NCBI RefSeq assembly: GCF_900149695.1
Contig: NZ_LT703003.1
Location: 434,001-498,000 of the forward strand
Source: Anderseniella sp. Alg231-50
GTDB taxonomy: Bacteria > Pseudomonadota > Alphaproteobacteria > Rhizobiales > Aestuariivirgaceae
DNA length: 64,000 nt
Direction of reading: 5' to 3'
The notes under the pieces were generated by a model that was given only the letters and a program-made list of their open reading frames with translations, ran no database searches and was not told where the DNA came from. Numbering within the stretch: position 1 is the first letter of the stretch; every line of letters begins with the position of its first letter. Shown here one piece after another: positions 19,367 to 28,454 of the stretch. The position numbers were made by a program, and so were the translations under genes.

Positions 19367-19400
19367 ATCCGGTGGCGCACCTGCTCCACCAGATTTTTTT
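19367..19400. terminator. Bidirectional terminator between gcrA and phoB
   Basis: Stem ATCCGGTGG (19367-19375) / CCACCAGAT (19386-19394) with a 10-base loop. On the + strand a run of T follows; on the minus strand the stem has a T-G instead of C-A pair, giving nine pairs followed by CTTTT. It can end both converging genes. Confidence 0.6.
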
Positions 19401-19418
19401 GTGGCTTGCGGAAAACAG

Positions 19419-20123
19419 TCAGGCCTTGACTGCGCCGAAGCGCTCGTCAAACGAGTATCCCATGCCGCGCACGGTGCGGATCGGGTTAACCTCCCGGGCC
19501 CGGCTGATGGACTTGCGCAGGCGCCCGACGTGAACATCCACCGTGCGCTCGTCCACATAGACATCCCTGCCCCACACAGAATCGAGCAATTGCGAACGGG
19601 TGTAGACACGCCCGGGCGTCTGCATCATGTGTTCCAGCAGTTTGAACTCGGTCGGCGACAGGTCTATGTCACGCCCGGAACGCTGAACCCGGCGGGTGCG
19701 GCGGTCGAGAGAGATATCGCCGGCCTGCAGCATGTCGGCGACAGCATCGGGGCTGGAGCGGCGCAATAGTGACTTGACCCGCGCCAGAAGCTCCGGCACC
19801 GAAAACGGCTTGACCACATAGTCGTCGGCACCGGTGGCCAGGCCGCGCACCCGCTCGGTTTCCTCTCCGCGCGCCGTCAACATGATGATCGGCACTTCGC
19901 GGGTTTCAGAGCGCGCCCTGAGAGACCGGCATATTTCAATGCCCGACAGGTTGGGCAGCATCCAGTCCAGCACAATTATATCAGGCGTATCATTGAGCAC
20001 GTCACGCACCACGTCCTCCGAGCCGTCGAGAGTACGCACGGTGTAGCCCTCGGCTTCAAAATTGTAGGCGAGCAGCTCCTGGATCGACTCTTCATCTTCG
20101 ACAATCAATACACTTGCAGGCAT
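19419..20123 (-). CDS. phoB: Phosphate regulon response regulator PhoB
   Basis: 234 residues. The receiver domain has acidic pair Glu9/Asp10, phospho-acceptor Asp53 (VLDWMLP), a Thr in MLTARG and Lys105 (VVKPF). The OmpR-type winged-helix domain ends RTVDVHVGRLRKSI and VRGMGYSFD. It would bind the Pho box before pstS. It is the last gene of the pst operon, 29 bases after phoU; its kinase partner phoR lies at the other end. Confidence 0.97.
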   Translation of the reverse strand: MPASVLIVEDEESIQELLAYNFEAEGYTVRTLDGSEDVVRDVLNDTPDIIVLDWMLPNLSGIEICRSLRARSETREVPIIMLTARGEETERVRGLATGADDYVVKPFSVPELLARVKSLLRRSSPDAVADMLQAGDISLDRRTRRVQRSGRDIDLSPTEFKLLEHMMQTPGRVYTRSQLLDSVWGRDVYVDERTVDVHVGRLRKSISRAREVNPIRTVRGMGYSFDERFGAVKA

Positions 20124-20152
20124 TCGCTGGCTCCGTCTAGCCGATCAAACAA

Positions 20153-20869
20153 TTACTTCTTGGCACGCGCCTCGATAGGGGTCAGGGAGGTGCTGTCCTC
20201 CTTTGGCCGGGGTCCGTCCAGCGTATCGCCGGTCACCAGATAATGGATGTTTTCAGCAATATTGGTGGTGTGATCCCCGATGCGTTCAATGTTCTTGGCG
20301 CCGAACAGCAGGTGGGTGCACATGCCGATGGTGCGCGCGTCTTCCATCATATAGGTCAAAAGTTCGCGAAACACCGAATTGTAGAGAGTGTCGATGCGGC
20401 TGTCATTATGCCAGACATCGTTGGCCTTCTGGGTATCAAGACTGGCGTAGGCATCCAGCACATCGGCCAGTTGTTCCAGGGCAAGGTCCGCCATCCGGCT
20501 CATCCCCGCATTGACCGAGCGCGGCAGTGGCTCGTTCACGGCAAGCGTCCTCTTGGCGATGTTCTTGGCCAAATCGCCGATCCGCTCCAGGTCGGACGAA
20601 ATGCGGATGGCAACCATGATGGCGCGCAAATCTGCCGCCATGGGCTGGCGCATGGCGATCAGCTTGATGGCGTTGTCCTCGACTTCCTTTTCCAGGGCAT
20701 CGATCTTGTCGTCGGCTGCAATGATATGCTCCGCCTTGGTGCGATCCGACGTGGACAATGCCTCAATGGCCTTGCCGAACTGATCTTCCGCCAGGCCGCC
20801 CATCTGGGCAATCAGATTGCGCAGCTTTCCGAGATCCTCATCGAATGCAGAAACAATGTGCGTGGTCAT
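20153..20869 (-). CDS. phoU: Phosphate signalling protein PhoU
   Basis: 238 residues, all helical, with two PhoU repeats carrying the metal-binding E/D..LA..R pattern (SSDLERIGDLAKNIAKR and GAKNIERIGDHTTNIAE). PhoU connects the Pst transporter to PhoR and damps the regulon when phosphate is plentiful. Position between pstB and phoB is canonical. Confidence 0.97.
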   Translation of the reverse strand: MTTHIVSAFDEDLGKLRNLIAQMGGLAEDQFGKAIEALSTSDRTKAEHIIAADDKIDALEKEVEDNAIKLIAMRQPMAADLRAIMVAIRISSDLERIGDLAKNIAKRTLAVNEPLPRSVNAGMSRMADLALEQLADVLDAYASLDTQKANDVWHNDSRIDTLYNSVFRELLTYMMEDARTIGMCTHLLFGAKNIERIGDHTTNIAENIHYLVTGDTLDGPRPKEDSTSLTPIEARAKK

Positions 20870-20912
20870 TCGGGGTCAACCTTTCTGATATGGATAATGC
20901 TCCGGCTGCAAC

Positions 20913-21749
20913 TCAGCCGAAGCGGCCCATGATGTAATCCTGGGTGCGACGTTCTTGCGGGTTGGTGAAAATGGCTTCGGTGTCACCCACTTCCACCAGC
21001 GTTCCCAGATGGAAGAAGGCGGTGAGCTGCGACACGCGTGCCGCCTGCTGCATGGAGTGAGTCACAATCACGATACAATAATTTTGCCGCAGCTCATCTA
21101 TGAGCTCCTCGATACGGGCTGTGGCAATCGGATCCAGTGCCGAGCACGGCTCGTCCATCAGAATGACATCCGGATTGACCGCGATGGCGCGTGCAATGCA
21201 CAGCCGCTGCTGCTGGCCGCCGGACAGCCCGGTCCCCGGCGCATCGAGACGATCTTTCACTTCCTCGAACAGACCGGCGCGCTTCAAAGAATTGACGACG
21301 ATCTCCTCAAGATCGGTTTTGGACTGGGCCAGGCCGTGAATACGCGGGCCATAGGCGACATTTTCCATGATCGATTTCGGAAACGGGTTGGGTTTCTGGA
21401 ACACCATGCCGACGCGTGCTCGCAGCTGCACGACATCAAGGTCGGGGTCGTATATGTCATTGCCGTCAATAGTGATCTCACCCCCAACCCGGCAGATCGG
21501 GATGGTGTCGTTCATGCGGTTGATACAGCGCAGGAACGTCGACTTGCCGCACCCTGACGGGCCGATAAAGGCAGACACCGCACGGTCGGGAATGGCGATG
21601 TCCAGCGGGTAGATCGCCTGCTTTTCACCATAGTGGACTGTCACATCCCTGGTCACGATTTTCGGAGTGCCCTGTTTCATGATCAGCGGCTCGGCCGGCG
21701 TCATGATGGTTTTATGGCGTGTGTCAGTTTCCATTACCGCAGCGTCCAT
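20913..21749 (-). CDS. pstB: Phosphate ABC transporter ATP-binding protein PstB
   Basis: 278 residues. Walker [10 protein letters not shown] at 63-71, [10 protein letters not shown] typical of PstB, signature [16 protein letters not shown], Walker [17 protein letters not shown] and switch [13 protein letters not shown]. The N-terminal 30 residues precede the ABC fold; internal Met at residues 6, 16 and 24 could be alternative starts. It drives high-affinity phosphate import with PstA/PstC. Confidence 0.97.
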   Translation of the reverse strand: MDAAVMETDTRHKTIMTPAEPLIMKQGTPKIVTRDVTVHYGEKQAIYPLDIAIPDRAVSAFIGPSGCGKSTFLRCINRMNDTIPICRVGGEITIDGNDIYDPDLDVVQLRARVGMVFQKPNPFPKSIMENVAYGPRIHGLAQSKTDLEEIVVNSLKRAGLFEEVKDRLDAPGTGLSGGQQQRLCIARAIAVNPDVILMDEPCSALDPIATARIEELIDELRQNYCIVIVTHSMQQAARVSQLTAFFHLGTLVEVGDTEAIFTNPQERRTQDYIMGRFG

Positions 21750-21789
21750 TTTATTTCTCCAATCGAACCAAACTCAAGAATGACAAATA

Positions 21790-23616
21790 CTACCAACGGC
21801 GCTCAAACTGCCTGCGCAGGAAAACGGCAAGCGCATTCATCAGGAACAGAAAACCGAGCAGAACCATGATCGCGCCGGCCGTCTTGGCCTGGAATGCCGC
21901 CTCGGGCAGGTCAGACCACAGAAATATCTGAACCGGCAGAACCGTCGCGGCATCACTGAACCCGGTCGGCACATCCACGATAAAGGCGACCATGCCGATC
22001 ATCAGCAGCGGTGCCGTCTCTCCGAGCGCCTGGGCCATCCCTATGATGGTGCCGGTCAGAATCCCCGGCATGGCCAGCGGCAGAACATGATGGAAAACCG
22101 CCTGCTGGTGCGACGCACCGACCCCGAGGGCACCTTCGCGTATCGATGGCGGTACCGCGCGCAGCGCAGCACGCGAGGCAATGATGATTGTCGGCAGTGT
22201 CATAAGCGCCAGCACCATGCCGCCGACCATCGCGGATGACCTCGGCAGGCCGAAGAAATTCAGGAAAACAGCAAGCCCCAGCAAACCGAAGACAATCGAC
22301 GGTACAGCCGCGAGGTTGTTGATGTTCACCTCGATCAGGCGGGTAATACGGTTGCGGGGTGCAAACTCCTCCAGGTAAATAGCCGCCGCGACACCGATCG
22401 GCAGGGACAATATCAAGGTAACCAGCAGGGTCAGAGCCGACCCGATCATGCCGCCGAGCACGCCTGCCACTTCGGCTTCGCGACTGTCGCCACGCTGGAA
22501 GAACGGCCAGTTGAAACCGCTGTTGACCATCCCGGCATCCCGCAGACTGGTCAGCCAGATGATTTCCTTATCATTGATCCGGCGATCTGCTTCCGGCTGG
22601 GAATACTCGACCAGAGACCAGTTGCCAGCCGCAACTGCGTCGGTTGCCGCGACCGGCATGTAAGCCTGGCCGGTGATGTAGTTGCTGCCGACTTCGGCAA
22701 TCTTGACCACGCCTCTTTCAGGTAACCAGACAAAGTATGACGGCAATGCAGATGTCAGTATTTCTGCGCCTGACGGGTTTTCTATGCTCGCAGAAAGCTT
22801 GTCCGTCTGCGCTTTCAGACGCTCCAGTGCGGCCGCCACGCTGCTTGTGTCAGCCCGCAGCTTTGCCAGGCGCCGTTTCGCCGGATGGGTATCGGTTGCC
22901 GCGGTGCCTGCTTCAGCGACGGCGGCTTCGGCAACCGGAGTTTCGGCCGCCAGCCGGTCACGTACCCGCTCCAGTTTCGATGCGTCCAGCGACAATCTGG
23001 CCCGCCGGGTTTCAAGCTGTTGCTTCACCCTGGCCAGGACACCGGTAAAATCGTCACCACTTGAAGTCAGCCTGAAATCCTTGCCAACCTCTTCCACCGA
23101 GAGGCTGCCGCTCACCGGAAGAGCGGCTTCATCAGTGCTCATGCCCTGCAGGAACAGGTCCGCTTCGTCGGAGAGCTTCAGGTCAAGGCGCTGTGTCGTA
23201 CCAATGAGTGCCGGATTGGCGATGATCTCCCTGCGTACCTTGTCGGCTGCATCAAATGACAAGAGTTTCGGCAAGGCGCGTCGGTCGCTGCGCGACTTGA
23301 CACCAGGGAACTGGGCGCGGATGGCGCTGTTGACGATGGAGTTGAAGTTGCCCTTGTTGATGGCATCGGCGTCGATCTTGCTGTCATCCAGGGCGACATC
23401 AAGCGTAACCGTATTGGCCTCGAACGCCGGCAGGCCTTTCAGCAGAATGTCACTCAGCAACAGGACCAGAAACGCGCAGGCAAAACCAATCGCGGCTAGG
23501 CCGTACCAGCGAAACCTGGCTTCCGCCCGATAGCGTTTTTTGATGCGGGATGCATCGAGCGCTTGCGACATCGGCTTTCCGGGCTGTGCAGAAACTGGAT
23601 TGGCCATGTCAGTCAT
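21790..23616 (-). CDS. pstA: Phosphate ABC transporter permease PstA with long N-terminal domain
   Basis: 608 residues, about twice E. coli PstA. Residues about 1-370 hold one membrane segment (about 40-60) and a large extracytoplasmic domain (DUF3333-like) with a coiled-coil-prone stretch. The remaining part is the permease core, with GVAAAIYLEEFAPRNRITRLIEVNINNLAAVPSIVFGL and an ALGETAPLL segment. The long form is usual in alphaproteobacteria. Its start overlaps the pstC stop by 8 bases. Confidence 0.94.
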   Translation of the reverse strand: MTDMANPVSAQPGKPMSQALDASRIKKRYRAEARFRWYGLAAIGFACAFLVLLLSDILLKGLPAFEANTVTLDVALDDSKIDADAINKGNFNSIVNSAIRAQFPGVKSRSDRRALPKLLSFDAADKVRREIIANPALIGTTQRLDLKLSDEADLFLQGMSTDEAALPVSGSLSVEEVGKDFRLTSSGDDFTGVLARVKQQLETRRARLSLDASKLERVRDRLAAETPVAEAAVAEAGTAATDTHPAKRRLAKLRADTSSVAAALERLKAQTDKLSASIENPSGAEILTSALPSYFVWLPERGVVKIAEVGSNYITGQAYMPVAATDAVAAGNWSLVEYSQPEADRRINDKEIIWLTSLRDAGMVNSGFNWPFFQRGDSREAEVAGVLGGMIGSALTLLVTLILSLPIGVAAAIYLEEFAPRNRITRLIEVNINNLAAVPSIVFGLLGLAVFLNFFGLPRSSAMVGGMVLALMTLPTIIIASRAALRAVPPSIREGALGVGASHQQAVFHHVLPLAMPGILTGTIIGMAQALGETAPLLMIGMVAFIVDVPTGFSDAATVLPVQIFLWSDLPEAAFQAKTAGAIMVLLGFLFLMNALAVFLRRQFERRW

Positions 23617-25006
23617 ACTGTTCCTTAAAGCGCGACACGACGCGCAGGGCGATCATGTTCAAAATGAGCGTGAAGAAGAACAGGACGAAGCCGAGTGCAA
23701 ATGCCGATAGCGTTTTCGAGCTGTCGAATTCCTGATCGCCAACCAGGAGGGTCGCAATCTGCACGGTGACCGTTGTCACTGCCTGCAGCGGATTGAATGT
23801 CTCGATCAGGTCCCAACTGACCGCATGGGCTGCAAGACCGGCCGCCATGACCACGATCATGGTCTCTCCGACAGCACGGGAGACAGACAGCATGAAGGCC
23901 GACACAATGCCCGGCAGCGCGGCTGGCAACACCACTTTTTTCACCGTCTCAGACTTGGTGGCGCCCATGGCGTAGGACCCGTCCCGCAAGGATTGCGGCA
24001 CGGCGTTGATGACATCGTCAGACAGTGACGACATGAACGGAATGATCATCACGCCCATGACGATGCCCGCAGCCAAAGCGCTCTCAGATGCCACTTCCAG
24101 GCCGATGCTCTCACCCCATCGGCGTATCAGCGGAGCGACGGACAGGGCTGCAAAGAAGCCGAACACGACCGTTGGAATGCCAGCCAGGACTTCCAGTATC
24201 GGCTTGGCGACCGAGCGCGCGCGCGGGCTGGCGTATTCAGCCATGTAAATGGCCGCAAACAATCCGATCGGCCCCGCCACGCACATGGCAATAAACATGA
24301 CCAGCGTGGTCCCGATGAACAGCGGCACCGCACCGAATGCACCGGACGATCCTACCTGGTCTGCACGCAAGGCTGTCTGCGGGCTCCACTGGGTGCCGAA
24401 CAGGAACTCGGTAACCGGAACCTTGGCGAAAAACCGAAAGGTTTCGAATATGACCGAGAACACGATTCCAACAGTGGTCAGGATGGCGACTGCCGAACAG
24501 GCAATCAGCACCACCAGGAAAATGCGCTCCACGGAATTGCGGGCGCGGAACTTGATGGACAATTTTCGCGACGCAAGGACGGCTGTGCCGACACCGACCA
24601 GCAAGGCGACGGCAAGTTGCAGCCAGCCCGACACGGACCGGAGGTTTCCGAACACCTCACCTGCAGCACGCACGCCTTGAGGATAGGCACTTAAACGATC
24701 GGCATCAGTAATCGCGCCTGATGCGATCAACCGAATGTCGCGCATGACTGCATCGCGCGCCAGTTCGTTGGCCGGCTGCAGGTCCGCAGGCAAGGCAGAC
24801 AGTGCCTGACTTGTGATGTAGGCCCCGCCGAGGGCAGGCCATAACACCGCGATCAGCAACAGCGGAATGGCCACCATGAGGGCGACGAAGTAACCATGAT
24901 AATAGGGCAGAGAATGCAACTGGCCCGCCGTGCCGCCCAGCGCCGAGCCGCGCGACTTTCCATAAAAGAACGCCAATACGACCAGAACGGCAACAAGGAC
25001 AAGCAT
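23609..25006 (-). CDS. pstC: Phosphate ABC transporter permease PstC, long form
   Basis: 465 residues from ATG 25006, preceded by GAGG with a 5-base gap. The first 200 residues contain extra membrane segments and an exported loop not present in E. coli PstC. The C-terminal 260 residues are the permease core with AAIYMAEYASPRARSVAKPILEVLAGIPTVVFGFFA and SRAVGETMIV. Together with PstA it forms the phosphate channel. Confidence 0.94.
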   Translation of the reverse strand: MLVLVAVLVVLAFFYGKSRGSALGGTAGQLHSLPYYHGYFVALMVAIPLLLIAVLWPALGGAYITSQALSALPADLQPANELARDAVMRDIRLIASGAITDADRLSAYPQGVRAAGEVFGNLRSVSGWLQLAVALLVGVGTAVLASRKLSIKFRARNSVERIFLVVLIACSAVAILTTVGIVFSVIFETFRFFAKVPVTEFLFGTQWSPQTALRADQVGSSGAFGAVPLFIGTTLVMFIAMCVAGPIGLFAAIYMAEYASPRARSVAKPILEVLAGIPTVVFGFFAALSVAPLIRRWGESIGLEVASESALAAGIVMGVMIIPFMSSLSDDVINAVPQSLRDGSYAMGATKSETVKKVVLPAALPGIVSAFMLSVSRAVGETMIVVMAAGLAAHAVSWDLIETFNPLQAVTTVTVQIATLLVGDQEFDSSKTLSAFALGFVLFFFTLILNMIALRVVSRFKEQYD

Positions 25007-25081
25007 TACAACCTCGAAACTTTCTTGAGCCAGCGGCCTGGCGGAACATCAATCAAGCCGGAAAGCCTGCAAGGTAAAGAA

Positions 25082-25106
25082 CCGGCAACCCCTATCGGGT
25101 TGCCGG
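25082..25106 (-). terminator. Hairpin between pstS and pstC
   Basis: A perfect 10-bp stem CCGGCAACCC / GGGTTGCCGG with a 5-base loop lies 15 bases after the pstS stop. Only a weak U-run follows on the minus strand, so partial termination or mRNA stabilisation is likely, giving excess PstS over permease. Confidence 0.65.
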
Positions 25107-25121
25107 CCAAACAACGGACAA

Positions 25122-26156
25122 CTACATGGAAAGTCCGGTGCCGTTCTTGACAGCATCGCGAACCTTGGAAAGCTCTTCTTCCGGCAACGGGATCAAACCC
25201 TTGGCAGGCAGGTAGCCATCTTCGCCCATTGCGTTTTCGGACACATACTCATCCATGAATTCCTGCATGCCGGGAATGACGCCGACGTGCTGTTTCTTGG
25301 CATAGATGAACAATGGGCGCGACACCTTGTATTCACCGGATGCAATGGCGTCGAAATCCGGCTTCACGCCCTCGACAGCGGCACCCTTGATCTTGTCCTG
25401 GTTCTCTTCAAGGAACGAGTAACCGAAGATGCCGAACGCGTCAGGATTGGCTTCCAGCTTCTGAACGATCAGGTTGTCGTTCTCGCCGGCTTCAACAAAA
25501 CCACCGTCTTCACGCATTGTGTCGGAGATCTTGCGGAATGCCTTTTTGTCTTCCTTGCGCAGCGCCTTGAGGTTTTCAAAGCTCTTTGCGCCCGGACGCA
25601 TGACCAGTTCAACGAAAGCATCACGGGTACCGGACGTTGGTGGAGGGCCGAGGACCTCGATCTTGTTGGCCGGCAGCGATGCATCAATGTCAGACCACAG
25701 CTTGTTCGGGTTGGGCACCATCTTGCCGTCCGCACCCGGGACTTCCTTGGCCAGGGCCAGGAAAATCTGCTGCTTGGAAAGCGTTACGTCGGATGCACCC
25801 TTTGAGTGCGAGAATGTAATGCCGTCAAAACCGACCTTGATTTCGATAATGTCGGTGACGCCGTTCTTCTGGCACATTTCAAATTCTGATTTCTTGATTG
25901 CACGGGATGCGTTGGAAAGATCGGGATGTTCTGCACCGACGCCTGCACAAAACAGCTTCATGCCGCCGCCGGTACCGGTAGACTCCACAACCGGCGTCTT
26001 GCCGGCCGACTTGCCGAACTGTTCAGCGACAGCGGTGGTGAACGGATACACCGTGGATGAGCCAACAATGCGAATCTGGTCGCGAGCCTGCGCAGCACTT
26101 GCCGCTGCAATGGCCGCCAGTGCAACGGTGGCCGTAAGAAGGGTGCGTTTGAGCAT
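25122..26156 (-). CDS. pstS: Phosphate-binding periplasmic protein PstS
   Basis: 344 residues from ATG 26156 with a clear signal peptide (LKRTLLTATVALAAIAAASAAQA) and mature start near RDQIRIVGSSTVYPFT. Phosphate-binding features include GSSTVYPF, VESTGTGGGMKLFC and the PTSGTRDAFVEL segment. It belongs to the PstS/SphX group common in alphaproteobacteria. First gene of the pstSCAB-phoU-phoB operon and downstream of a three-repeat Pho box. The longer frame back to 26252 would run into the promoter and is rejected. Confidence 0.96.
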   Translation of the reverse strand: MLKRTLLTATVALAAIAAASAAQARDQIRIVGSSTVYPFTTAVAEQFGKSAGKTPVVESTGTGGGMKLFCAGVGAEHPDLSNASRAIKKSEFEMCQKNGVTDIIEIKVGFDGITFSHSKGASDVTLSKQQIFLALAKEVPGADGKMVPNPNKLWSDIDASLPANKIEVLGPPPTSGTRDAFVELVMRPGAKSFENLKALRKEDKKAFRKISDTMREDGGFVEAGENDNLIVQKLEANPDAFGIFGYSFLEENQDKIKGAAVEGVKPDFDAIASGEYKVSRPLFIYAKKQHVGVIPGMQEFMDEYVSENAMGEDGYLPAKGLIPLPEEELSKVRDAVKNGTGLSM

Positions 26157-26260
26157 GATGAATTCCCTGTTGTGACTGTTTAAGATTGAACAAGAGGCCC
26201 GTCGTGGACACTCTCTCAAAGCTAACGGCACAATCACTATGCCTGGCACCATGCAATTGT

Positions 26261-26289
26261 GTGACAGTTACATGACAGTTGAATGACAG
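26261..26289 (-). promoter_or_regulatory. Pho box with three repeats upstream of pstS
   Basis: On the minus strand CTGTCAT-TCAA-CTGTCAT-GTAA-CTGTCAC: three 7-base PhoB half-sites with exact 11-base periodicity, matching the CTGTCAT-N4-CTGTCAT consensus. The box is 105 bases upstream of the pstS start and just below the end of phoR. Confidence 0.9.
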
Positions 26290-26313
26290 TTTAAGTTACT
26301 GATAATAAAAAGA

Positions 26314-27462
26314 TTATTCCGCAGCTCTTGCCACTTCACCGGACACCGGCAGCGTCAGTTTGAAGATGCTGCCTTCCCCTTTGCGCGACGTTATGTCGAG
26401 TTGGCCACGATGGCGCAGCGCAATGTGCTTGACGATAGCCAGTCCGAGGCCGGTTCCACCGCCGGAACGGCTCTCCTGCACGCTCACCCGGTAAAACCTT
26501 TCCGTCAGCCTGGGCAGGTGTTGTGCATCAATGCCGGCACCGTAGTCGGCTACAGCCAGTTCAATCTGCCCGCGTCCGGAGTTGTGGGCGACAGACACGT
26601 CTATGCCACGCTCTGATGCGCCGTACTTGATGGCGTTTTCGATGAGGTTTTGCGTGACCTGGATCAGTTCGTCGCGCTCGCCATTGACGATCATGCCCAA
26701 AGGTGCATCCACCCTTACTTCGCAATCAGATTCTGATGCCCGTACGGCCAGAAGCTCCACGCAGTAGCGCGCCACTTCCGACATGTCGACATGATCGGAC
26801 GGGGTACGGTGCAAGTTCATTTCAATGCGTGACAACGACAACAGGTCGTCGATCAGCCGCCGCATGCGATGAGCCTGCTCCAGCATTCTGCCGAGAAATT
26901 TTTCGCGCGCCCTGGCATCGTTTCTGGCTGATCCCTGCAGGGTTTCGATGAACCCGGTCATGGATGCCAGCGGCGTGCGCAGCTCGTGACTGGCATTGGC
27001 AACGAAATCAGCCCGCATTTTTTCAAGCTGCTGCTGTGTACTCAGATCGCGCAACAAAACGGTTACCGCTGGCGCTCGGGGCCCGTCGATCATTGCAACC
27101 GGCGTAATGAACACTTCGAACAGCCTGCCGCCACCGGTGCGGCGTTCATAGTGCACCTGATCCGGTGCCCCACTGTCGACAACGCGCTCTATCGCTTCCA
27201 GGACTGCCGGCGCACGGATATGCTGAGACAGGTGCTGGCCAATCATGTTCTGGCCGGTCAGCTCAGCTGCCGGTTGATTGTGGGAAAGGATAGTACCGCT
27301 GTCGTCCAGCATTATGAACGGATCCGGCACAGCACGGATGATGGTATCCAGAATAGCTGCAGTATCAGGTTGCAGTCTGGTACGACCAGCCTCATCATCT
27401 GGAGGCTGGGGCCGTGCGTCATCGCCTGACGGGTGTCGGTTCCAGATCATAAAGGGAAACAT
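26314..27462 (-). CDS. phoR: Phosphate regulon sensor kinase PhoR, without membrane segments
   Basis: 382 residues from ATG 27462 (ATG 27450 also possible). A PAS domain (about 45-150, FIMLDDSGTILSHNQPAAELTGQ) is followed by HisKA with VANASHELRTPLASMTGF and an ATPase domain with NLIENAIKYG, DYGAGI and GGTGLGLAIVKH. Position next to pstS identifies it as PhoR. Unlike most PhoR proteins, no hydrophobic segment precedes the PAS domain, even if the frame is extended to 27549, so the kinase looks soluble or has lost its N terminus. Its start is only 25 bases from the divergent hydrolase gene. Confidence 0.88.
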   Translation of the reverse strand: MFPFMIWNRHPSGDDARPQPPDDEAGRTRLQPDTAAILDTIIRAVPDPFIMLDDSGTILSHNQPAAELTGQNMIGQHLSQHIRAPAVLEAIERVVDSGAPDQVHYERRTGGGRLFEVFITPVAMIDGPRAPAVTVLLRDLSTQQQLEKMRADFVANASHELRTPLASMTGFIETLQGSARNDARAREKFLGRMLEQAHRMRRLIDDLLSLSRIEMNLHRTPSDHVDMSEVARYCVELLAVRASESDCEVRVDAPLGMIVNGERDELIQVTQNLIENAIKYGASERGIDVSVAHNSGRGQIELAVADYGAGIDAQHLPRLTERFYRVSVQESRSGGGTGLGLAIVKHIALRHRGQLDITSRKGEGSIFKLTLPVSGEVARAAE

Positions 27463-27487
27463 GATCTTAAAATCATGCCATGGCAAT

Positions 27488-28453
27488 ATGACAAACTTGC
27501 AAGATGACCCACGCAGCGGTCCGGACGAAGACGAGATTTGGGACTTCATGGAGGCGGGGACACAGTTTTACCCGGCCGACACGACTGAATTGTCAATCGG
27601 CGAACAACGCCGGTGCTATGACAATTTGTGCACCCACTTTCATGCCGGGAGACCGGACGGCCTGAAGGTGACAGACCTGACCTGCCCAGGTCCGGCCGGT
27701 GTCATTGCGTTACGCCAATATGTGCCTGAAAACTGCAATGGCGGCAGCGCAATATACATGCACGGCGGCGGTTTCATTCTGGGCGGCCTCGACAGCCATG
27801 ACGATATCTGTTGCGGCATTGCCGTCGAGGCTGGCATCACCGTAATTGCAATCCACTACCGATTAGCTCCTGAACACACCTTCCCGGCGGCGTTTGATGA
27901 TTGCATGGCGGCGGTGGAGTGGGTTTTCGACAATTCAGGCATGCTGGACATCGATGCCGGCCGGATCGTGCTCGCAGGAGATTCTGCCGGTGGCAATCTG
28001 GCCGCCGCGGTCTGCATTGCAAGACGCGACCAGCGGCAGAAAATGCCGGTCGGCCAGGTGCTGGTCTATCCGGCACTCGGTGGCGACAGATCCAGAGGGT
28101 CTTATGTATCGCGACGACATGCGCCGGGGCTGACAACAGCCGACATCGAGTACTACGATCAGATGTATCTGGGGACAGTGGCAGCAGGCACCCGATCGCC
28201 CAAATTTCACGCACCTCTGCTTGAGACCGATTGTGCAGGGCTCCCGCGCGCCTTTCTGGTAGCGTGCGAATGGGACCCGCTGCGTGATGACTGTTTTGAC
28301 TATGCGGACCGCCTGCGTTCGGCAGGTGTCGCAGCGCAGGTGCGTCATGAACCGGAACTGGTGCATGCCTGCTTGCGCGCGCGCCACACATCGCCCGCGG
28401 CCAGAGCCATGTTCGAGGCGATCAGCGCTGCAATTTCAGACATGGCGCAATGA
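27488..28453 (+). CDS. Alpha/beta hydrolase, hormone-sensitive-lipase type
   Basis: 321 residues from ATG 27488. The oxyanion motif HGGGF (92-96), nucleophile Ser166 in GDSAGG, Asp in CEWDPLRDD and His in ELVHACLRA complete the catalytic set of HSL-family esterases (acetyl-hydrolase/lipase). Cytosolic; no signal peptide. The substrate is an unknown small ester or lactone. The next hydrolase starts one base after its stop, so the two are coupled. Confidence 0.85.
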   Translation: MTNLQDDPRSGPDEDEIWDFMEAGTQFYPADTTELSIGEQRRCYDNLCTHFHAGRPDGLKVTDLTCPGPAGVIALRQYVPENCNGGSAIYMHGGGFILGGLDSHDDICCGIAVEAGITVIAIHYRLAPEHTFPAAFDDCMAAVEWVFDNSGMLDIDAGRIVLAGDSAGGNLAAAVCIARRDQRQKMPVGQVLVYPALGGDRSRGSYVSRRHAPGLTTADIEYYDQMYLGTVAAGTRSPKFHAPLLETDCAGLPRAFLVACEWDPLRDDCFDYADRLRSAGVAAQVRHEPELVHACLRARHTSPAARAMFEAISAAISDMAQ

Positions 28454-28454
28454 C

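Noticed and set aside
19227-19769. 180-codon + strand frame overlapping gcrA and phoB
   Set aside because: It is a shadow of both genes in other frames and runs through their shared terminator.
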